Source: Neopusillimonas aromaticivorans (GTDB taxonomy: Bacteria; Pseudomonadota; Gammaproteobacteria; Burkholderiales; Burkholderiaceae_B). Taken from it: a stretch of 64,000 bases of DNA. Of this stretch, positions 21,270 to 31,837 are shown in pieces (position 1 is the first letter of the stretch; each line of letters begins with the position of its first letter). The DNA lies in contig NZ_CP128233.1 of the NCBI RefSeq assembly GCF_030344915.1, forward strand, positions 3,162,001 through 3,226,000, written 5' to 3'. Below the pieces are notes generated by a model that worked only from the letters and a program-made list of their open reading frames with translations, was not told the DNA's origin and did not search any database. A program made the position numbers and the translations under genes.

Positions 21270-21986
21270 TCAGACGTGAACCAGCGTGCCTTCATCTTCA
21301 CCCTGCACTACGCGCGACAGCGCACCGGGCTTGTTGATGGAAAACACTTTGATTGGCAGTTTCTGGTCGCGACACAGCGCGAATGCAGTCGCGTCCATGA
21401 CTTCGAGTCGACGCACGATGGCTTCATCGAAGCTGATACGGTTATAGCGTGTGGCGTCAGGATCTTTGTTAGGGTCAGCACTGTAAATGCCATCGACCTT
21501 GGTGGCCTTGAGCACAATTTCGGCACCAATTTCTGCACCACGCAACGCCGCAGCGGTATCTGTAGTGAAAAACGGGTTCCCGGTACCGGCAGCGAAAATC
21601 ACAACCTTGCCCTCTTCAAGGTAACGCAAGGCTTTCGGACGGATGTACGGCTCAACGACCTGATCAATGTTCAGCGCGGACTGTACACGCGCATCGATAC
21701 CTTTATTCTTGAGCGCATCTTGCAAAGCCAGTGCATTCATGACGGTGGCCATCATACCCATATAGTCGGCCGTTGCACGATCCATGCCCTGGGCTCCGGG
21801 GGCAACGCCCCGGAAAATATTGCCGCCGCCAATGACGATGGCCAACTCAACCCCCAGCTTTGCCACTTCAGAAATGTCTTCTGTCATGCGCAAAATGGTA
21901 CTGCGGTTGATACCGAACGCATCTTCACCCATCAGCGCTTCGCCGGACAGCTTGAGAAGAACACGTTTGTATGATCTGGTGGTCAT
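21270..21986 (-). CDS. pyrH: UMP kinase
   Basis: Phosphorylates UMP to UDP and is normally activated by GTP and inhibited by UTP; it works as a hexamer in the cytoplasm. 238 residues with the N-terminal RVLLKLSGEALMG, VIGGGNIFRG, DYMGMMATVMNALALQDAL and GTGNPFFTTDTAAALRG. The ATG at 21986 follows AGGAAATTCAT and removes a spurious 37-residue extension. Intact; 13 bases before frr. Confidence 0.96.
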   Translation of the reverse strand: MTTRSYKRVLLKLSGEALMGEDAFGINRSTILRMTEDISEVAKLGVELAIVIGGGNIFRGVAPGAQGMDRATADYMGMMATVMNALALQDALKNKGIDARVQSALNIDQVVEPYIRPKALRYLEEGKVVIFAAGTGNPFFTTDTAAALRGAEIGAEIVLKATKVDGIYSADPNKDPDATRYNRISFDEAIVRRLEVMDATAFALCRDQKLPIKVFSINKPGALSRVVQGEDEGTLVHV

Positions 21987-22115
21987 ATGAATTTCCTGAG
22001 TGAACGGCCCGAAAGGTGGCGCGATGCGTGACAATGCCCAAGCACTTTTGTGCCCGGGCATTATGACATTTCTTGCAGTGCGTGCCCAAGCGGACACACA
22101 TGCGGAAAGAAAATT

Positions 22116-22990
22116 TTAGTTGCCGGCAGCAGCGGCAGCGACCTCTGCAGCGAAATCTTCAGATTTCTTCTCGATGCCTTCACCAACGACATACAACGCA
22201 AAACGGGCGATGGATGCATTCTTTTCTTTCAGCATCTGCTCGACTGATTGCTTGTCATTCTTGACAAAAGGCTGCGACAGCAGTGTGACTTCTTTCAGGA
22301 ACTTGACTACCGAGCCTTCGACCATTTTTGTAACAATGTCGGCAGGCTTGCCGGATTCCTGTGCTTTCTGTTCGGCAACCGAACGCTCGGCAGCGATGTC
22401 TTCAGCAGCCACACCGGAGGCATCAAGTGCTTTGGGTTTGGTTGCAGCAATGTGCATGGCCAAATCTTTACCCACTTCTTCAGCACCGGCAAAATCCACC
22501 AGAACGCCAATACGGCCACCGTGAACATAGCTGGCCAACTGATTGGCTGTTTCATAGCGCTGGAAGCGGCGGATGGACATGTTTTCACCGATCTTGCCGA
22601 TCAGGCCCGCACGCACGGTTTCAACAGTACCGTCACGGAATGCCAGCTCGGATAACGCGGCGACATCAGCAGGGTTCTTTACGGCAACCAGCTCGGCCAT
22701 ATCGTTGACGAACGCGATGAAGTCGTCGTTTTTGGCCACGAAGTCTGTTTCGCAGTTCACTTCGACGACAGCACCGGTTTTGCCATCGGCGGCAATGTAC
22801 AACCCAATCAGGCCTTCTGCGGTGACACGCGTAGCAGCCTTGCTGGCCTTGTTACCCAGTTTGATACGCAGAATTTCTTCAGCACGCGCCATGTCGCCAT
22901 CGGCTTCGGCCAGTGCTTTTTGCATTCCATCATGGGTGCGTCGGTTTTCTCGCGCAGTTCTTTAACCATGGATGCTGTAATTTGTGCCAC
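22116..22990 (-). CDS. tsf: Elongation factor Ts (frame break)
   Basis: The guanine-nucleotide exchange factor for EF-Tu. Corrected length 291 residues: the N-terminal UBA-like domain ITASMVKELREKTDAPMMEC, then KKALAEADGDMARAEEILR, the core TDFVAKNDDF (EF-Tu contact), and a C-terminal ending. One A is missing in the run at 22917-22921 (T5 on the plus strand); without it the frame ends after about 60 residues. It follows rpsB as in nearly all bacteria. Confidence 0.96.
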
Positions 22991-23079
22991 AATTTTCTCC
23001 AGTTCAGTAAAACACGCCCCGGGTTTACCGGGGCATGCGTCAGTTAAGGCGGGGCCGTTACACGACGGCCGGGCGCAAC

Positions 23080-23832
23080 TTACTCGGCGCGGTCTTCCTC
23101 GACCTCGACGAACTCTTCCTGACCTTCAGCAACTTCTTCAACCAGACCGTTCAGGCGCTGTTCACGGCCTTCAAGGACGGCGTCAGCCATGCCACGAGCG
23201 TACAGAGCAATTGCCTTGGCCGAGTCATCGTTACCAGGAATGATGTAATCAATGCCATCAGGCGAGTGGTTGGTATCGACCACAGCTACAACGGGAATAC
23301 CCAGTGTGCGGGCTTCAGCAATTGCGATTTTGTGGTAGCCAACGTCGATGACAAACAATGCGTCAGGCAATGTGTTCATGTCTTTGATGCCACCGATGCC
23401 TTTGTTGAGCTTTTCAAGTTCGCGTTCGAACATGAGCGCTTCTTTCTTGCTCATTTTTTCGGTAGCGCCCTCGGCCTTCTGGGCTTCCATGTCTTTCAGA
23501 CGCTTGACCGAAGTCTTGACGGTCTTGAAGTTGGTCATCATGCCACCGAGCCAACGGCTGTCGACGTAAGGCATGCCGCAACGAGCAGCTTCTTGCGCGA
23601 CCAGTTCGCGAGCAGCACGCTTTGTGCCTACAAACAGCACAGTACCGCCGCGCGCTGCTGTCTGACGCAGAAATTTGGCCGCATCGACGTACTGTTCGAC
23701 GGTTTTTTCGAGGTTGATGATGTGGATTTTGTTACGATGACCAAAGATGAACGGCGCCATCTTGGGGTTCCAGTAACGGGTTTGGTGGCCAAAGTGCACA
23801 CCGGCTTCAAGCATTTCACGCATCAAGGACAT
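23080..23832 (-). CDS. rpsB: 30S ribosomal protein S2
   Basis: A 250-residue small-subunit protein, intact: MREMLEAGVHFGHQTRYWNP at the start, FVGTKRAARELV, CGMPYVDSRWLGGMMTNF and IDVGYHKIAIAEARTLGIP further on. It is first in the rpsB-tsf-pyrH-frr block. The leader of about 140 bases on its 5' side may hold the autoregulatory S2-binding element known from other proteobacteria, though I could not define its fold. Confidence 0.96.
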   Translation of the reverse strand: MSLMREMLEAGVHFGHQTRYWNPKMAPFIFGHRNKIHIINLEKTVEQYVDAAKFLRQTAARGGTVLFVGTKRAARELVAQEAARCGMPYVDSRWLGGMMTNFKTVKTSVKRLKDMEAQKAEGATEKMSKKEALMFERELEKLNKGIGGIKDMNTLPDALFVIDVGYHKIAIAEARTLGIPVVAVVDTNHSPDGIDYIIPGNDDSAKAIALYARGMADAVLEGREQRLNGLVEEVAEGQEEFVEVEEDRAE

Positions 23833-24103
23833 TTTAAGACTCCGAGGGTTTGGTCTTGTACGCCGCCTGTATTCCGGGTTGACCCCTTGAACACCCTTGT
23901 GTGGTGGCGCACGCGATTAAAAAATTCTTCCAGAAAGCCTGGACCCAACCGGGCCCCAACCATAAGCAATCAATGATTAACCAATGACTAACCAATCACT
24001 AACATTACGAACGCGATACGCACTGCATACCTTGCACGCACTGCAGCAAATTCTGGAAAGCCTATAATTCTACTATCTTTTTACCCATAGGCTCAAGTTG
24101 CAT
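23833..24103. promoter_or_regulatory. Divergent rpsB/map promoter region
   Basis: This 271-bp gap must hold the rpsB promoter and leader (minus) and the map promoter (plus). The part nearest map is AT-rich (CCTATAATTCTACTATC, with a good -10-like TATAAT at 24062-24067). A triple 11-bp repeat lies in the middle. No gene is visible. Confidence 0.55.
23971..24003. repeat. Three tandem 11-bp repeats
   Basis: The units CAATGATTAAC, CAATGACTAAC and CAATCACTAAC follow one another without gaps, each differing from its neighbour at one position. A period of 11 bp is about one DNA turn, so equal faces are presented, as expected for a protein-binding array or a bent upstream element. They lie between the rpsB and map promoters. 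Confidence 0.75.
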
Positions 24104-24908
24104 ATGACTACACCACTTGTCACCAACCCTGCAGACCTGGACAAGATGCGCGCAGCCTGCCAGGCCGCAGCGATGGCGCTCGATCATCTGGCGCCCCACG
24201 TCCAGGCCGGCATCACCACCGGCGAGCTGGACCGCCTTTGCACGGAGTACATCACCAATGAACTCAAGGTTACTTCAGCGACGGTCGGTTATGCCCCGCC
24301 CGGGTACCCCCTTCCCCGGCGCCATTTGTGCTTCGGTAAATCACGTCATCTGCCACGGCATTCCGGGCGACAAAGTATTGAAGAATGGTGACATCATCAA
24401 TATTGACGTCACTGTCATCAAGGACGGCTGGTTTGGTGATACCAGTCGCATGTTCTTTGTCGGCGAGCCATCCATTCTGGCAAGACGTCTGGTGGAAACC
24501 ACCTACGACTGCATGTGGCTGGGTATTGAACAGATCCGCCCCGGAAAGACTCTGGGCGACGTGGGGGCTGCCATTCAGAAACACGCCGAAAAAGCCGGTT
24601 TTTCCGTGGTGCGCGAGTACTGTGGGCACGGCGTCGGTCAAAAATTCCATCAAGATCCACAGGTTCTGCATTACGGCAAAGCGGGCACAGGCATCACGCT
24701 TGAACCCGGCATGATTTTTACCGTAGAACCCATGATCAATGCCGGCCGCCGCGAAATTCGCCAACTGGCCGATGGCTGGACCGTCGTCACCCGCGATCAC
24801 AGCCTGTCTGCACAATGGGAACACAGCGTGCTGGTTACTGACTCAGGATATGAAATCCTGACGGTCTCACCTGGCATGCCGGCACCTCCGGCATTCGTGA
24901 CGGCATGA
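24104..24908 (+). CDS. map: Methionine aminopeptidase type I (frame break)
   Basis: Removes N-terminal methionine from new proteins. About 268 residues: CxNH region ICASVNHVICHGIPGD, metal ligands in NIDVTVIKDGWFGDTSRMF, EYCGHGVGQKFHQDP, GMIFTVEPMIN and the C-terminal AQWEHSVLVTDSGYEILT. The frame breaks at C5 24307-24311, where GYPPFPGAI needs two more bases (or one fewer). The start is the ATG at 24104; an upstream TTG is less likely. Divergent from rpsB, a very common pairing. Confidence 0.95.
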
Positions 24909-24936
24909 TGACAAAATGCCACACTGCCTTCATTTG

Positions 24937-24965
24937 AACCGCTTATGACCCGATATTAAGCGGTT
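24937..24965. other. 9-bp perfect inverted repeat between map and the chemoreceptor
   Basis: AACCGCTTA and TAAGCGGTT are separated by 11 bases. No T-tract follows, so this is not a clear Rho-independent terminator; it could be an operator for the chemoreceptor gene or a weak terminator for map. Confidence 0.5.
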
Positions 24966-25088
24966 AAGCTGATCGACCAACCGTTTAATTGACCCGAAAT
25001 TGTACCGTTAAGCCCTATACTGGCTGTACGCATCGAGATTTGTCTCGAAAATGCACCGATATAGCAGGTCAATTTTGAAGAGGTCACC

Positions 25089-26780
25089 ATGTTCAGTCGC
25101 TTGAAAATCAGGACTCAGCTGATGCTGGGTTTTTCATTTCTGATGGTTCTGATGATTGTGCTTGCCGTTTTCGGCATTGCCCGAGTTCATCAGGTTGAAG
25201 GTTTGCTGGGCACCATCAACGATGTCAATGCAGCAAAAATGCGGCAAGCCATCAATTTTCGTGGCAGCGTGCATGATCGCGCCATTTCTGTCCGCGATCT
25301 CGTTCTGGCCGAATCGCCGGCACAGATTGATCGAAACATCCAGGACATCCGGACGCTGGCCCAAAGTTACGAGCGGGCGGCCAGCAGCCTGAATCAGGTC
25401 TTCAGCGCCGACGAAAACCTTACAGATCAAGAACGCGATTATCTTGCCAATATCCAGCGCATTGAACGGGAAACGCTGCCGTTGATCGAGCAGGCCATTA
25501 CCCTGGCTCGTGCAGGTCGTACAGCGGACACTTCTACATTGATCAACAAACAGCTTGCGCCGGCATTTGTTGCCTGGCTGGCAGCAATCAACCAGATGAT
25601 CGACGGTCTGGAAGCGGTCAACCAGACACTGGGAGACAAGGTTCGTGGCATTACGGCCAACTTCATGATGGTCAAGACACTGCTGACCGCCTTGACCATC
25701 TTGCTGGGCACCATAGTGGCATTTGTCCTCACCCGGTCGCTGTTGCGACAACTGGGCGGTGAGCTGTCTTATGCGGTCGACATTGCGCGCCGCATCGCCG
25801 CAGGCGACCTGTCAACAGCCATTCAGACAACGCGCGATGACACATCAAGCCTGGTGGCTACCATGAAAGCCATGCGTGACAGTCTGGCAAATATCGTTCG
25901 CCAGGTGAACGAGGGCACGCATGCCATTGAACTGGCATCATCACAAATTGCCGACGGCAACCGTGACCTGGCCAGCCGTACGGAATCGCAGGCCGAGTCG
26001 CTCCAATCGACGGCAGTCACCATGATCGAACTTACAGATACGGTCAAACGCAATGCCGACAGCGCTGCCCTGGCCAATACCCAGGCCCTGACAGCGTCGG
26101 CTGTTGCCATCAAAGGCGGCGAAGCGGTTGAAAAAGTGGTTCAGACCATGGGCGGCATCAACGAGTCCTCACGCAAGATTTCGGAAATCATCAGCGTCAT
26201 CGACGGCATCGCATTCCAGACCAACATTCTGGCCCTGAATGCGGCGGTAGAGGCGGCGCGTGCCGGTGAACACGGCAAAGGATTTGCGGTCGTTGCTTCA
26301 GAGGTCCGTACACTGGCCCAACGATCGGCATCTGCAGCAAAAGAAATTTCCGCACTGATCAGCAACTCGGTACACAAAGTAGATGAAGGAGGTCGACTGG
26401 TCGCCGATGCCGGCCAGACCATGCAGGAGATCGTCGACAGTGTGCGGCGCGTCACCGACATCATGCAGGAAATTGCCCAAGCCAGCCAGGAACAAACCTC
26501 AGGTATCGAACAGATCAATCGCGTCATATCCCAGATGGACAGCACGACCCAGCAAAATGCCGAGCTGGTTGAAGAGTCTGCCGCCGCCGCTGCCGCGATG
26601 TATGACCAGGCGGTCACACTCAGCCGCACGGTTGCCCGCTTCAGGCTGGCCGATGACGGGTCCAATGATCTGGATGCCGATGCCCGCTGGGTGGACACCG
26701 ATAACAGATCATCCGCCCAGAACCGGCTTCCTTCAGGACACCATCCTGCCCGTCTCGCAACATCACGGGCTGCAAACTAG
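25089..26780 (+). CDS. Methyl-accepting chemotaxis protein
   Basis: A 563-residue inner-membrane chemoreceptor. TM1 spans about residues 10-32, a periplasmic four-helix-bundle sensor domain runs to about 190, and TM2 covers about 195-215 (LTALTILLGTIVAFVLT). HAMP follows, then a signalling domain with the highly conserved hairpin tip (DGIAFQTNILALNAAVEAAR, GEHGKGFAVVASEVRTLAQR). Gln/Glu-rich methylation helices are present, but there is no terminal NWxTF-type pentapeptide, so it likely relies on other receptors for CheR/CheB. The ligand is unknown. No che genes are nearby; it is an orphan receptor between map and glnD. Confidence 0.93.
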   Translation: MFSRLKIRTQLMLGFSFLMVLMIVLAVFGIARVHQVEGLLGTINDVNAAKMRQAINFRGSVHDRAISVRDLVLAESPAQIDRNIQDIRTLAQSYERAASSLNQVFSADENLTDQERDYLANIQRIERETLPLIEQAITLARAGRTADTSTLINKQLAPAFVAWLAAINQMIDGLEAVNQTLGDKVRGITANFMMVKTLLTALTILLGTIVAFVLTRSLLRQLGGELSYAVDIARRIAAGDLSTAIQTTRDDTSSLVATMKAMRDSLANIVRQVNEGTHAIELASSQIADGNRDLASRTESQAESLQSTAVTMIELTDTVKRNADSAALANTQALTASAVAIKGGEAVEKVVQTMGGINESSRKISEIISVIDGIAFQTNILALNAAVEAARAGEHGKGFAVVASEVRTLAQRSASAAKEISALISNSVHKVDEGGRLVADAGQTMQEIVDSVRRVTDIMQEIAQASQEQTSGIEQINRVISQMDSTTQQNAELVEESAAAAAAMYDQAVTLSRTVARFRLADDGSNDLDADARWVDTDNRSSAQNRLPSGHHPARLATSRAAN

Positions 26781-26853
26781 CCAGGGTGGTTTGTCAGTAG
26801 CGGCCAAGTCATCGAAAATAGCGGTTTGACCCAAACTACAGGTCTGCCGCTTC

Positions 26854-29437
26854 ATGACCCCTTCCACACTGCAACACCTCCGGGATACATACAAAGCTCG
26901 TCGCAACGATGTCATCGAGAGCTACCGCAAGCATGTGCGACCAGAAAAACTTCTGGGCGGACTGCGACGCGTCACCGACCAGACCCTGCGCGACATCCTG
27001 AAAGTCACACCGTTGCCGAAAGGGGCCTGCCTGGCAGCGGTCGGCGGTTATGGGCGCGGTGAGCTGTTCCCATGGTCAGATATCGACGTTCTGATACTGC
27101 TGGCGCGAGAACCCGATCAAAACGACCAAGGCTTGCTTGAAGCCTTGGTCACTGCACTATGGGACCTGGGGTTTGATGTCGGTCACAGTGTGCGCACCCT
27201 TGAAGATTGCCGCCGGGAAGCCGCCAATGACATCACGGTGGAAACCGCCCTGATGGAGGTGCGGTGGCTGGCCGGCGACAAACCACTGCTGGCGGCCCTT
27301 CAGACCGCCATGGCCGAACAGCGCGACCCCAGGCTTTTTTCAGGCCAAGCGGGCCGAAATGCAACAGCGCCATGCCCGCCACCAGGATACCCCCTACGCA
27401 CTGGAGCCCAATTGCAAGGAAGCCCCGGGCGGATTGCGCGACCTGATGGTTATTTTATGGATTGCCCAGGCCAGCGGCATCGGCCAGACCTGGCGCGAAA
27501 TTGGTCAAACCGACCTGCTGACGCCCGCCGAATACCGGGCCCTTCGCAGGGCCGAACTGGCCTTCAAGCGACTGCGCATCGAACTGCATCTGCTCGCTGG
27601 TCGCCGTGAAGACCGCCTGCTTTTCGATCTGCAACCGGCACTGGCAAAAATTTACGGATTCGAGGCCACCAAAACCCGTCGCGCCAGCGAACTGCTGATG
27701 CAACGATATTACTGGGCGGCTCGCGTGGTCAATCAGCTCAATACGATACTGATGCAGACCTTTGAAGAGCGCCTGTTCCCGCCACCGGCCAACTCGGACA
27801 GCATCATCGACGACGACTTTTGCATCCGTCACAACCGCCTGGATATCAGACGTCCAGATGCGCTTGAACGTAACCCGACCTTGCTGCTGCGTGCCTTTCT
27901 GGTGATGCAAGAGCGTCCGGAACTGACTGGGCTGTCCGCCCAGGTTATGCGTGCCATGTGGCACGCCCGTCGCCAGATTGACACGCAGTTCCGGCGCAAT
28001 CCCGTAAACCGTTACCTGTTCCTTCAGATTTTCCAGCAGCCACGCGGCATCGTTCACGCCCTGCGTCGCATGACCTTGCTGAATATCTTGCCGCGCTACC
28101 TGCCCGAGTTTCGCAAGATTGTCGGGCAAATGCAGCACGACCTGTTCCACGCCTATACCGTAGACCAGCACACGCTGCGCGTGATTCGCAACCTTCGCCG
28201 TTTCACCATGCCCGAACACGCGCAGGAATTTCCTCTGGCCAGCCAGTTGGTGGCCGATATGGACCGCCACTGGCTGCTTTATATTGCAGCCTTGTATCAC
28301 GACATCGCCAAAGGTCGTGGGGGTGACCATTCCGAACTGGGTGCCAAAGACGCCCTGCGTTTCTGCAAACAGCACAATATTTCAGCCGAAGATACCGACC
28401 TGGTGGTGTTTCTGGTGCGCGAACATCTCAGCATGTCGTCATTTGCCCAGAAACGTGACCTGACCGATCCGCATACCATTCACGAATTTTCTGCCCGTAT
28501 CAAGACCGAACGGCGGCTGGCCGCCCTTTACTTGCTGACCGTCGCCGACATCCGGGGCACCAGCCCCAAAGTCTGGAACTCCTGGAAGGGCAAGTTGCTG
28601 GAAGACCTGTATCACCTGACTCACGAGGCTCTGGGCGGCAACCCTCCGGATACCGGCACCGTTCTGGCACGCCGCAAAGATGAAGCCGCTGCGGAAATCC
28701 GTTTGCTCGGCTTGCGGGATGAAACCCGTGAAGCGTTCTGGAAGGAACTGGATGTCGCGTACTTCCTGCGCCATGACGCTTCCGAAATTGCCTGGCATAC
28801 CCGCCACTTGTATCACCGGGTTGAGGCCCCTGAACCGGTCGTGAAGGCACGCGTCATCGGTCAAAACCAGGGCCTGCAAGTCATGGTCTACATAAAAGAC
28901 CGCCCTGACCTCTTTGTTGCCATTTGCGGCTATTTTGACCAGCACACCCTCAGCATCCAGGACGCCCGTATCCATACAACGCGCCATGGCTGGGCACTCG
29001 ACAGTTTCATTGTGCTATTGCCCAACCAGGATACCGATTACCGGTCATGGGCCACCCTCATTGAGCACGAATTGGCCACTGCGCTTGCACTGGGTCACCC
29101 GTTGCCGCCTGAACGACCGGCCAGCCAGGTACGAAGCCGGATTTCACGACGCTCGAGAGTCTTTCCCATCGTCCCGAACATTTCACTGCAACCCGACGAG
29201 AATTCGCGCTCGTGGCGCCTGGCGCTGACCGCCTCTGATCGCCCGGGGCTGCTCTACAGCCTGGCCCGTGTACTCGCCCGTAGCGGCATTGATTTGAAAA
29301 TGGCCAAGATTCTGACCCTGGGAGACCGTGTTGAAGACGTTTTCATGATTGAGGGTGACGTGCTGGAAAACCCTCGTACCCAGCTACAATTCGAACGCAA
29401 TCTGCTGGGGCAGCTCAGCGACGCATTTGGCCCCTGA
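26854..29437 (+). CDS. glnD: Bifunctional PII uridylyltransferase/uridylyl-removing enzyme (frame break)
   Basis: The nitrogen sensor that uridylylates PII proteins when glutamine is low and removes UMP when it is high. About 861 residues: a nucleotidyltransferase domain with GGYGRGELFPWSDIDVLIL, a GlnD linker with LEPNCKEAPGGLRDLM, an HD hydrolase domain with LYHDIAKGRGGDHSELGA, and two C-terminal ACT domains (GYFDQHTLSIQDARIHTT and SDRPGLLYSLARVLARSGID) that sense glutamine. The frame breaks at T6 27335-27340 (needs two more bases or one fewer). Normally map-glnD neighbours; here a chemoreceptor lies between. Confidence 0.95.
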
Positions 29438-29526
29438 CAACTGCACTGCCTTTTGAATCCAGGCGCCCAATGTCATTGAGTCGCCGAATATCTTCAACGC
29501 ATTCCTTTAAGCCGCACCTTCAACTC

Positions 29527-30003
29527 ATGCCTTCTAACCGCACCCTTCTTCGTCTGATTGCTCTGGCCAGCCTGGGCGCTGTCGCCATCGCGCTCGTCTC
29601 ACAGCACGTTTTTGACATGCGTCCCTGCGCCTGGTGCGTCTTTCAACGGTTGATCTTCCTGGTCATCGCTGCCGTTGCCGCGCTGGCCAGCCTGGGGCAG
29701 CCATACGGGCTGCTGCAACGTGCGGGTTCGGTAGCCTCGCTGCTGTTGAGCCTGGGCGGGATCCTTTCGGCCTGGTATCAATACAGCGTCGCTGCGCAGA
29801 TGTTTTCATGTGACCGCACCTTTGCCGACCGATTCATGGTCGAAAGCGGACTGGATGCCACTGTGCCCTGGTTATTCGGTATCTATGCCACCTGCATGGA
29901 CGCCAGGGTCAATTTGCTGGGGGTTGAGTATGCCCTTTGGGGCCTGGGCCTGTTCGCTGTGCTGGCTTTGGTCAGTGCTGCGATCATGCTTCGTCGCCGC
30001 TAG
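29527..30003 (+). CDS. dsbB: Disulfide bond formation protein B
   Basis: An inner-membrane quinone reductase that reoxidises periplasmic DsbA. 158 residues from the ATG at 29527 (an ATG 57 bases upstream would add 19 residues). Four membrane helices are visible; the first periplasmic CxxC is in MRPCAWCVFQR and the second pair is SCDRTF and ATCMDA. The quinone-binding Arg (CVFQR) is present. No terminator is obvious before the porin leader. Confidence 0.92.
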   Translation: MPSNRTLLRLIALASLGAVAIALVSQHVFDMRPCAWCVFQRLIFLVIAAVAALASLGQPYGLLQRAGSVASLLLSLGGILSAWYQYSVAAQMFSCDRTFADRFMVESGLDATVPWLFGIYATCMDARVNLLGVEYALWGLGLFAVLALVSAAIMLRRR

Positions 30004-30379
30004 CTTGTTGTTTAAAAACACCACCTGTGCGGCTGTGTCCCTGTATTAACCGCCTAAATCACGACCAAACGTTGTTAATTCAACACAAATGTGAACAAAG
30101 AAGGGTTTACCCTTATCGTCGTCACATTCCTGTCTTTTTACACTCAGTCCAACGATCAAGAAACGTAGCGCTACCCAGCCAATACGTCGAATCGGCAAAT
30201 GCAGCACAGGGGTTTCCACTTTTTGTTTTTGCACGGTTGTCACCCGTATCCCGGGTCCGACACAAAAGATTCTTGATGCGTCGGTTTTACAGTACGTAGT
30301 AAAGTGACACAGTTAGTTGCATTACTAAAACAGTGCCGCCATACGGCATACATTTTCATCAACGTTGGAGAACTAACCA
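30004..30379 (+). promoter_or_regulatory. Porin promoter and leader region
   Basis: A 376-bp gap without a gene. It contains a tight inverted repeat AAGGGTTTACCCTT (30101-30114), an A/T-rich stretch around 30220-30235, and a small hairpin GCCGCCATACGGC near 30330-30342. The porin start has a clear ribosome site GGAGA, 10 bases upstream of the ATG. I could not fix -35 and -10 boxes with confidence. Long leaders like this suit regulation by osmolarity systems or small RNAs, which is inference. Confidence 0.4.
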
Positions 30380-31558
30380 ATGAAGTTAAAAGCACTCGCA
30401 GCGGGCCTGGCCCTCTCATTCCCCATGCTGGCATCTGCCCAAGGCACCAGCGTGACTTTGTACGGTACGATCGATACCGCCATCAACTACGTCAACAACA
30501 TCAGCAGCATTGGTGTTGATCCTGTTACCGGTCGCGCTTCGATTGTTAACAACAGCTACACTGGTTTCAACACACAAACAAACTCCTGGCCTTCCATGTG
30601 GGGTCTGCGTGGTTCCGAGAAAATCAGCGACAACCTCGAAGCCATTTTCAATCTGGAATCCGGCTTTAACCCCAACGTTGGTACATCCAACCAGGGTGGC
30701 CGTCTGTTCGGTCGCGCTGCCTGGGTTGGCCTGAAAGGCGACTGGGGTCAAGTAACCATTGGCCGTCAGTACAGCATGCTGTTCTACTCGATGATGCGTT
30801 CCGACATCATGGGCCCCAACGCTCATGGTCTGGGTGGCCTCGACGGTTACATTCCCGATCGTCGTCATGACAACGCTGTCGCTTACCGTGGCACATTCTC
30901 TGGCGTAACAGTCGGTGCTCACTACGCCAAAGGCCGTGACACTAACGGTTGTGGCGTTAACTTCAACCAGGAAAATGCTTGCTCGTCCTACAGCGCCATG
31001 CTGGGTTACGATGCTGCCAACTGGGGTGTTAACGTTGCCTGGGACGTCCTGAAAGGCGGTGACGGTACTAACTGGCGTGGTTCGGGCCTGACCAACACAC
31101 AAGACGAAGACCGTCGTCTGGCATTCAACGCATGGGCCAAGTTTGACGCCCTGTCGCTGGGTCTGGTTTACATCAACCGCAAAACTGACGGTCGCGTCGG
31201 TACATCGTTCGGCGTTTCGAACGGCGTTGCCCGTACATACGACCTGGGCGATCGCTCCGACCTCTGGTCATTGGGCGCTGCTTACGCACTGACACCTGCT
31301 GTCACCATCGACGGTTCGGTCAACTACATCAGGTTCAAAGACGCACCTGAAAGCTCGAAATCGATGCTGTACGTTGCACGTGTTAAATACGCTCTGTCCA
31401 AGCGCACTTCGGTTTACGCTTCGGCTGCTTACGTTAACAACAGCGGCGTTGCCAACAGCACAGCCAACAGCGGTTCCGGTGGCACAGCCCAGGACTACGT
31501 TGTTGCTGGCGGTGTAAACCAGACAGCTGTTATGGCTGGCCTGCGCCACAACTTCTAA
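30380..31558 (+). CDS. Gram-negative general porin (betaproteobacterial type)
   Basis: A 392-residue trimeric outer-membrane porin of the Porin_4 family. The signal peptide ends after LASAQG; the mature start SVTLYGTIDTAINYVNN is typical, and the protein ends in a terminal Phe strand (MAGLRHNF) needed for BAM recognition. The eyelet loop region and paired aromatic girdles are typical of 16-strand barrels (for example TIGRQYSMLFYSMMRSD). Codon use is strongly biased to preferred codons (CGT, GGT, AAC), as expected for an abundant protein. Isolated transcription unit, ended by a hairpin. Confidence 0.93.
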   Translation: MKLKALAAGLALSFPMLASAQGTSVTLYGTIDTAINYVNNISSIGVDPVTGRASIVNNSYTGFNTQTNSWPSMWGLRGSEKISDNLEAIFNLESGFNPNVGTSNQGGRLFGRAAWVGLKGDWGQVTIGRQYSMLFYSMMRSDIMGPNAHGLGGLDGYIPDRRHDNAVAYRGTFSGVTVGAHYAKGRDTNGCGVNFNQENACSSYSAMLGYDAANWGVNVAWDVLKGGDGTNWRGSGLTNTQDEDRRLAFNAWAKFDALSLGLVYINRKTDGRVGTSFGVSNGVARTYDLGDRSDLWSLGAAYALTPAVTIDGSVNYIRFKDAPESSKSMLYVARVKYALSKRTSVYASAAYVNNSGVANSTANSGSGGTAQDYVVAGGVNQTAVMAGLRHNF

Positions 31559-31671
31559 TCATTATGCATGACCCCCGGTCGGGCAATTGCCTGGCCGGTA
31601 TCAGCAGTTGATTAGTGTGTGTGACACACGCAGTAAATCAAGCAGTATTGCAGTACCGTAGATTTGAGTTT

Positions 31672-31710
31672 AAGCCGGGTAACGCCAATTGCGTTTACCC
31701 GGTTTTTTTA
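31672..31710 (+). terminator. Rho-independent terminator of the porin gene
   Basis: CCGGGTAACGC pairs with GCGTTTACCCGG (one bulged base) around CAATT and is followed by seven Ts. Confidence 0.88.
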
Positions 31711-31837
31711 TACCAATGGCCTGTCATCGGATGACCGTATCAAAGTTAACAGCACACTAACCGGTCATAAATAAGGCCATGCGTTCCAGACTTTCTTGGA
31801 ACCACACGGCCTTCTGAAGCCACTAGCTTTTGTGTGT

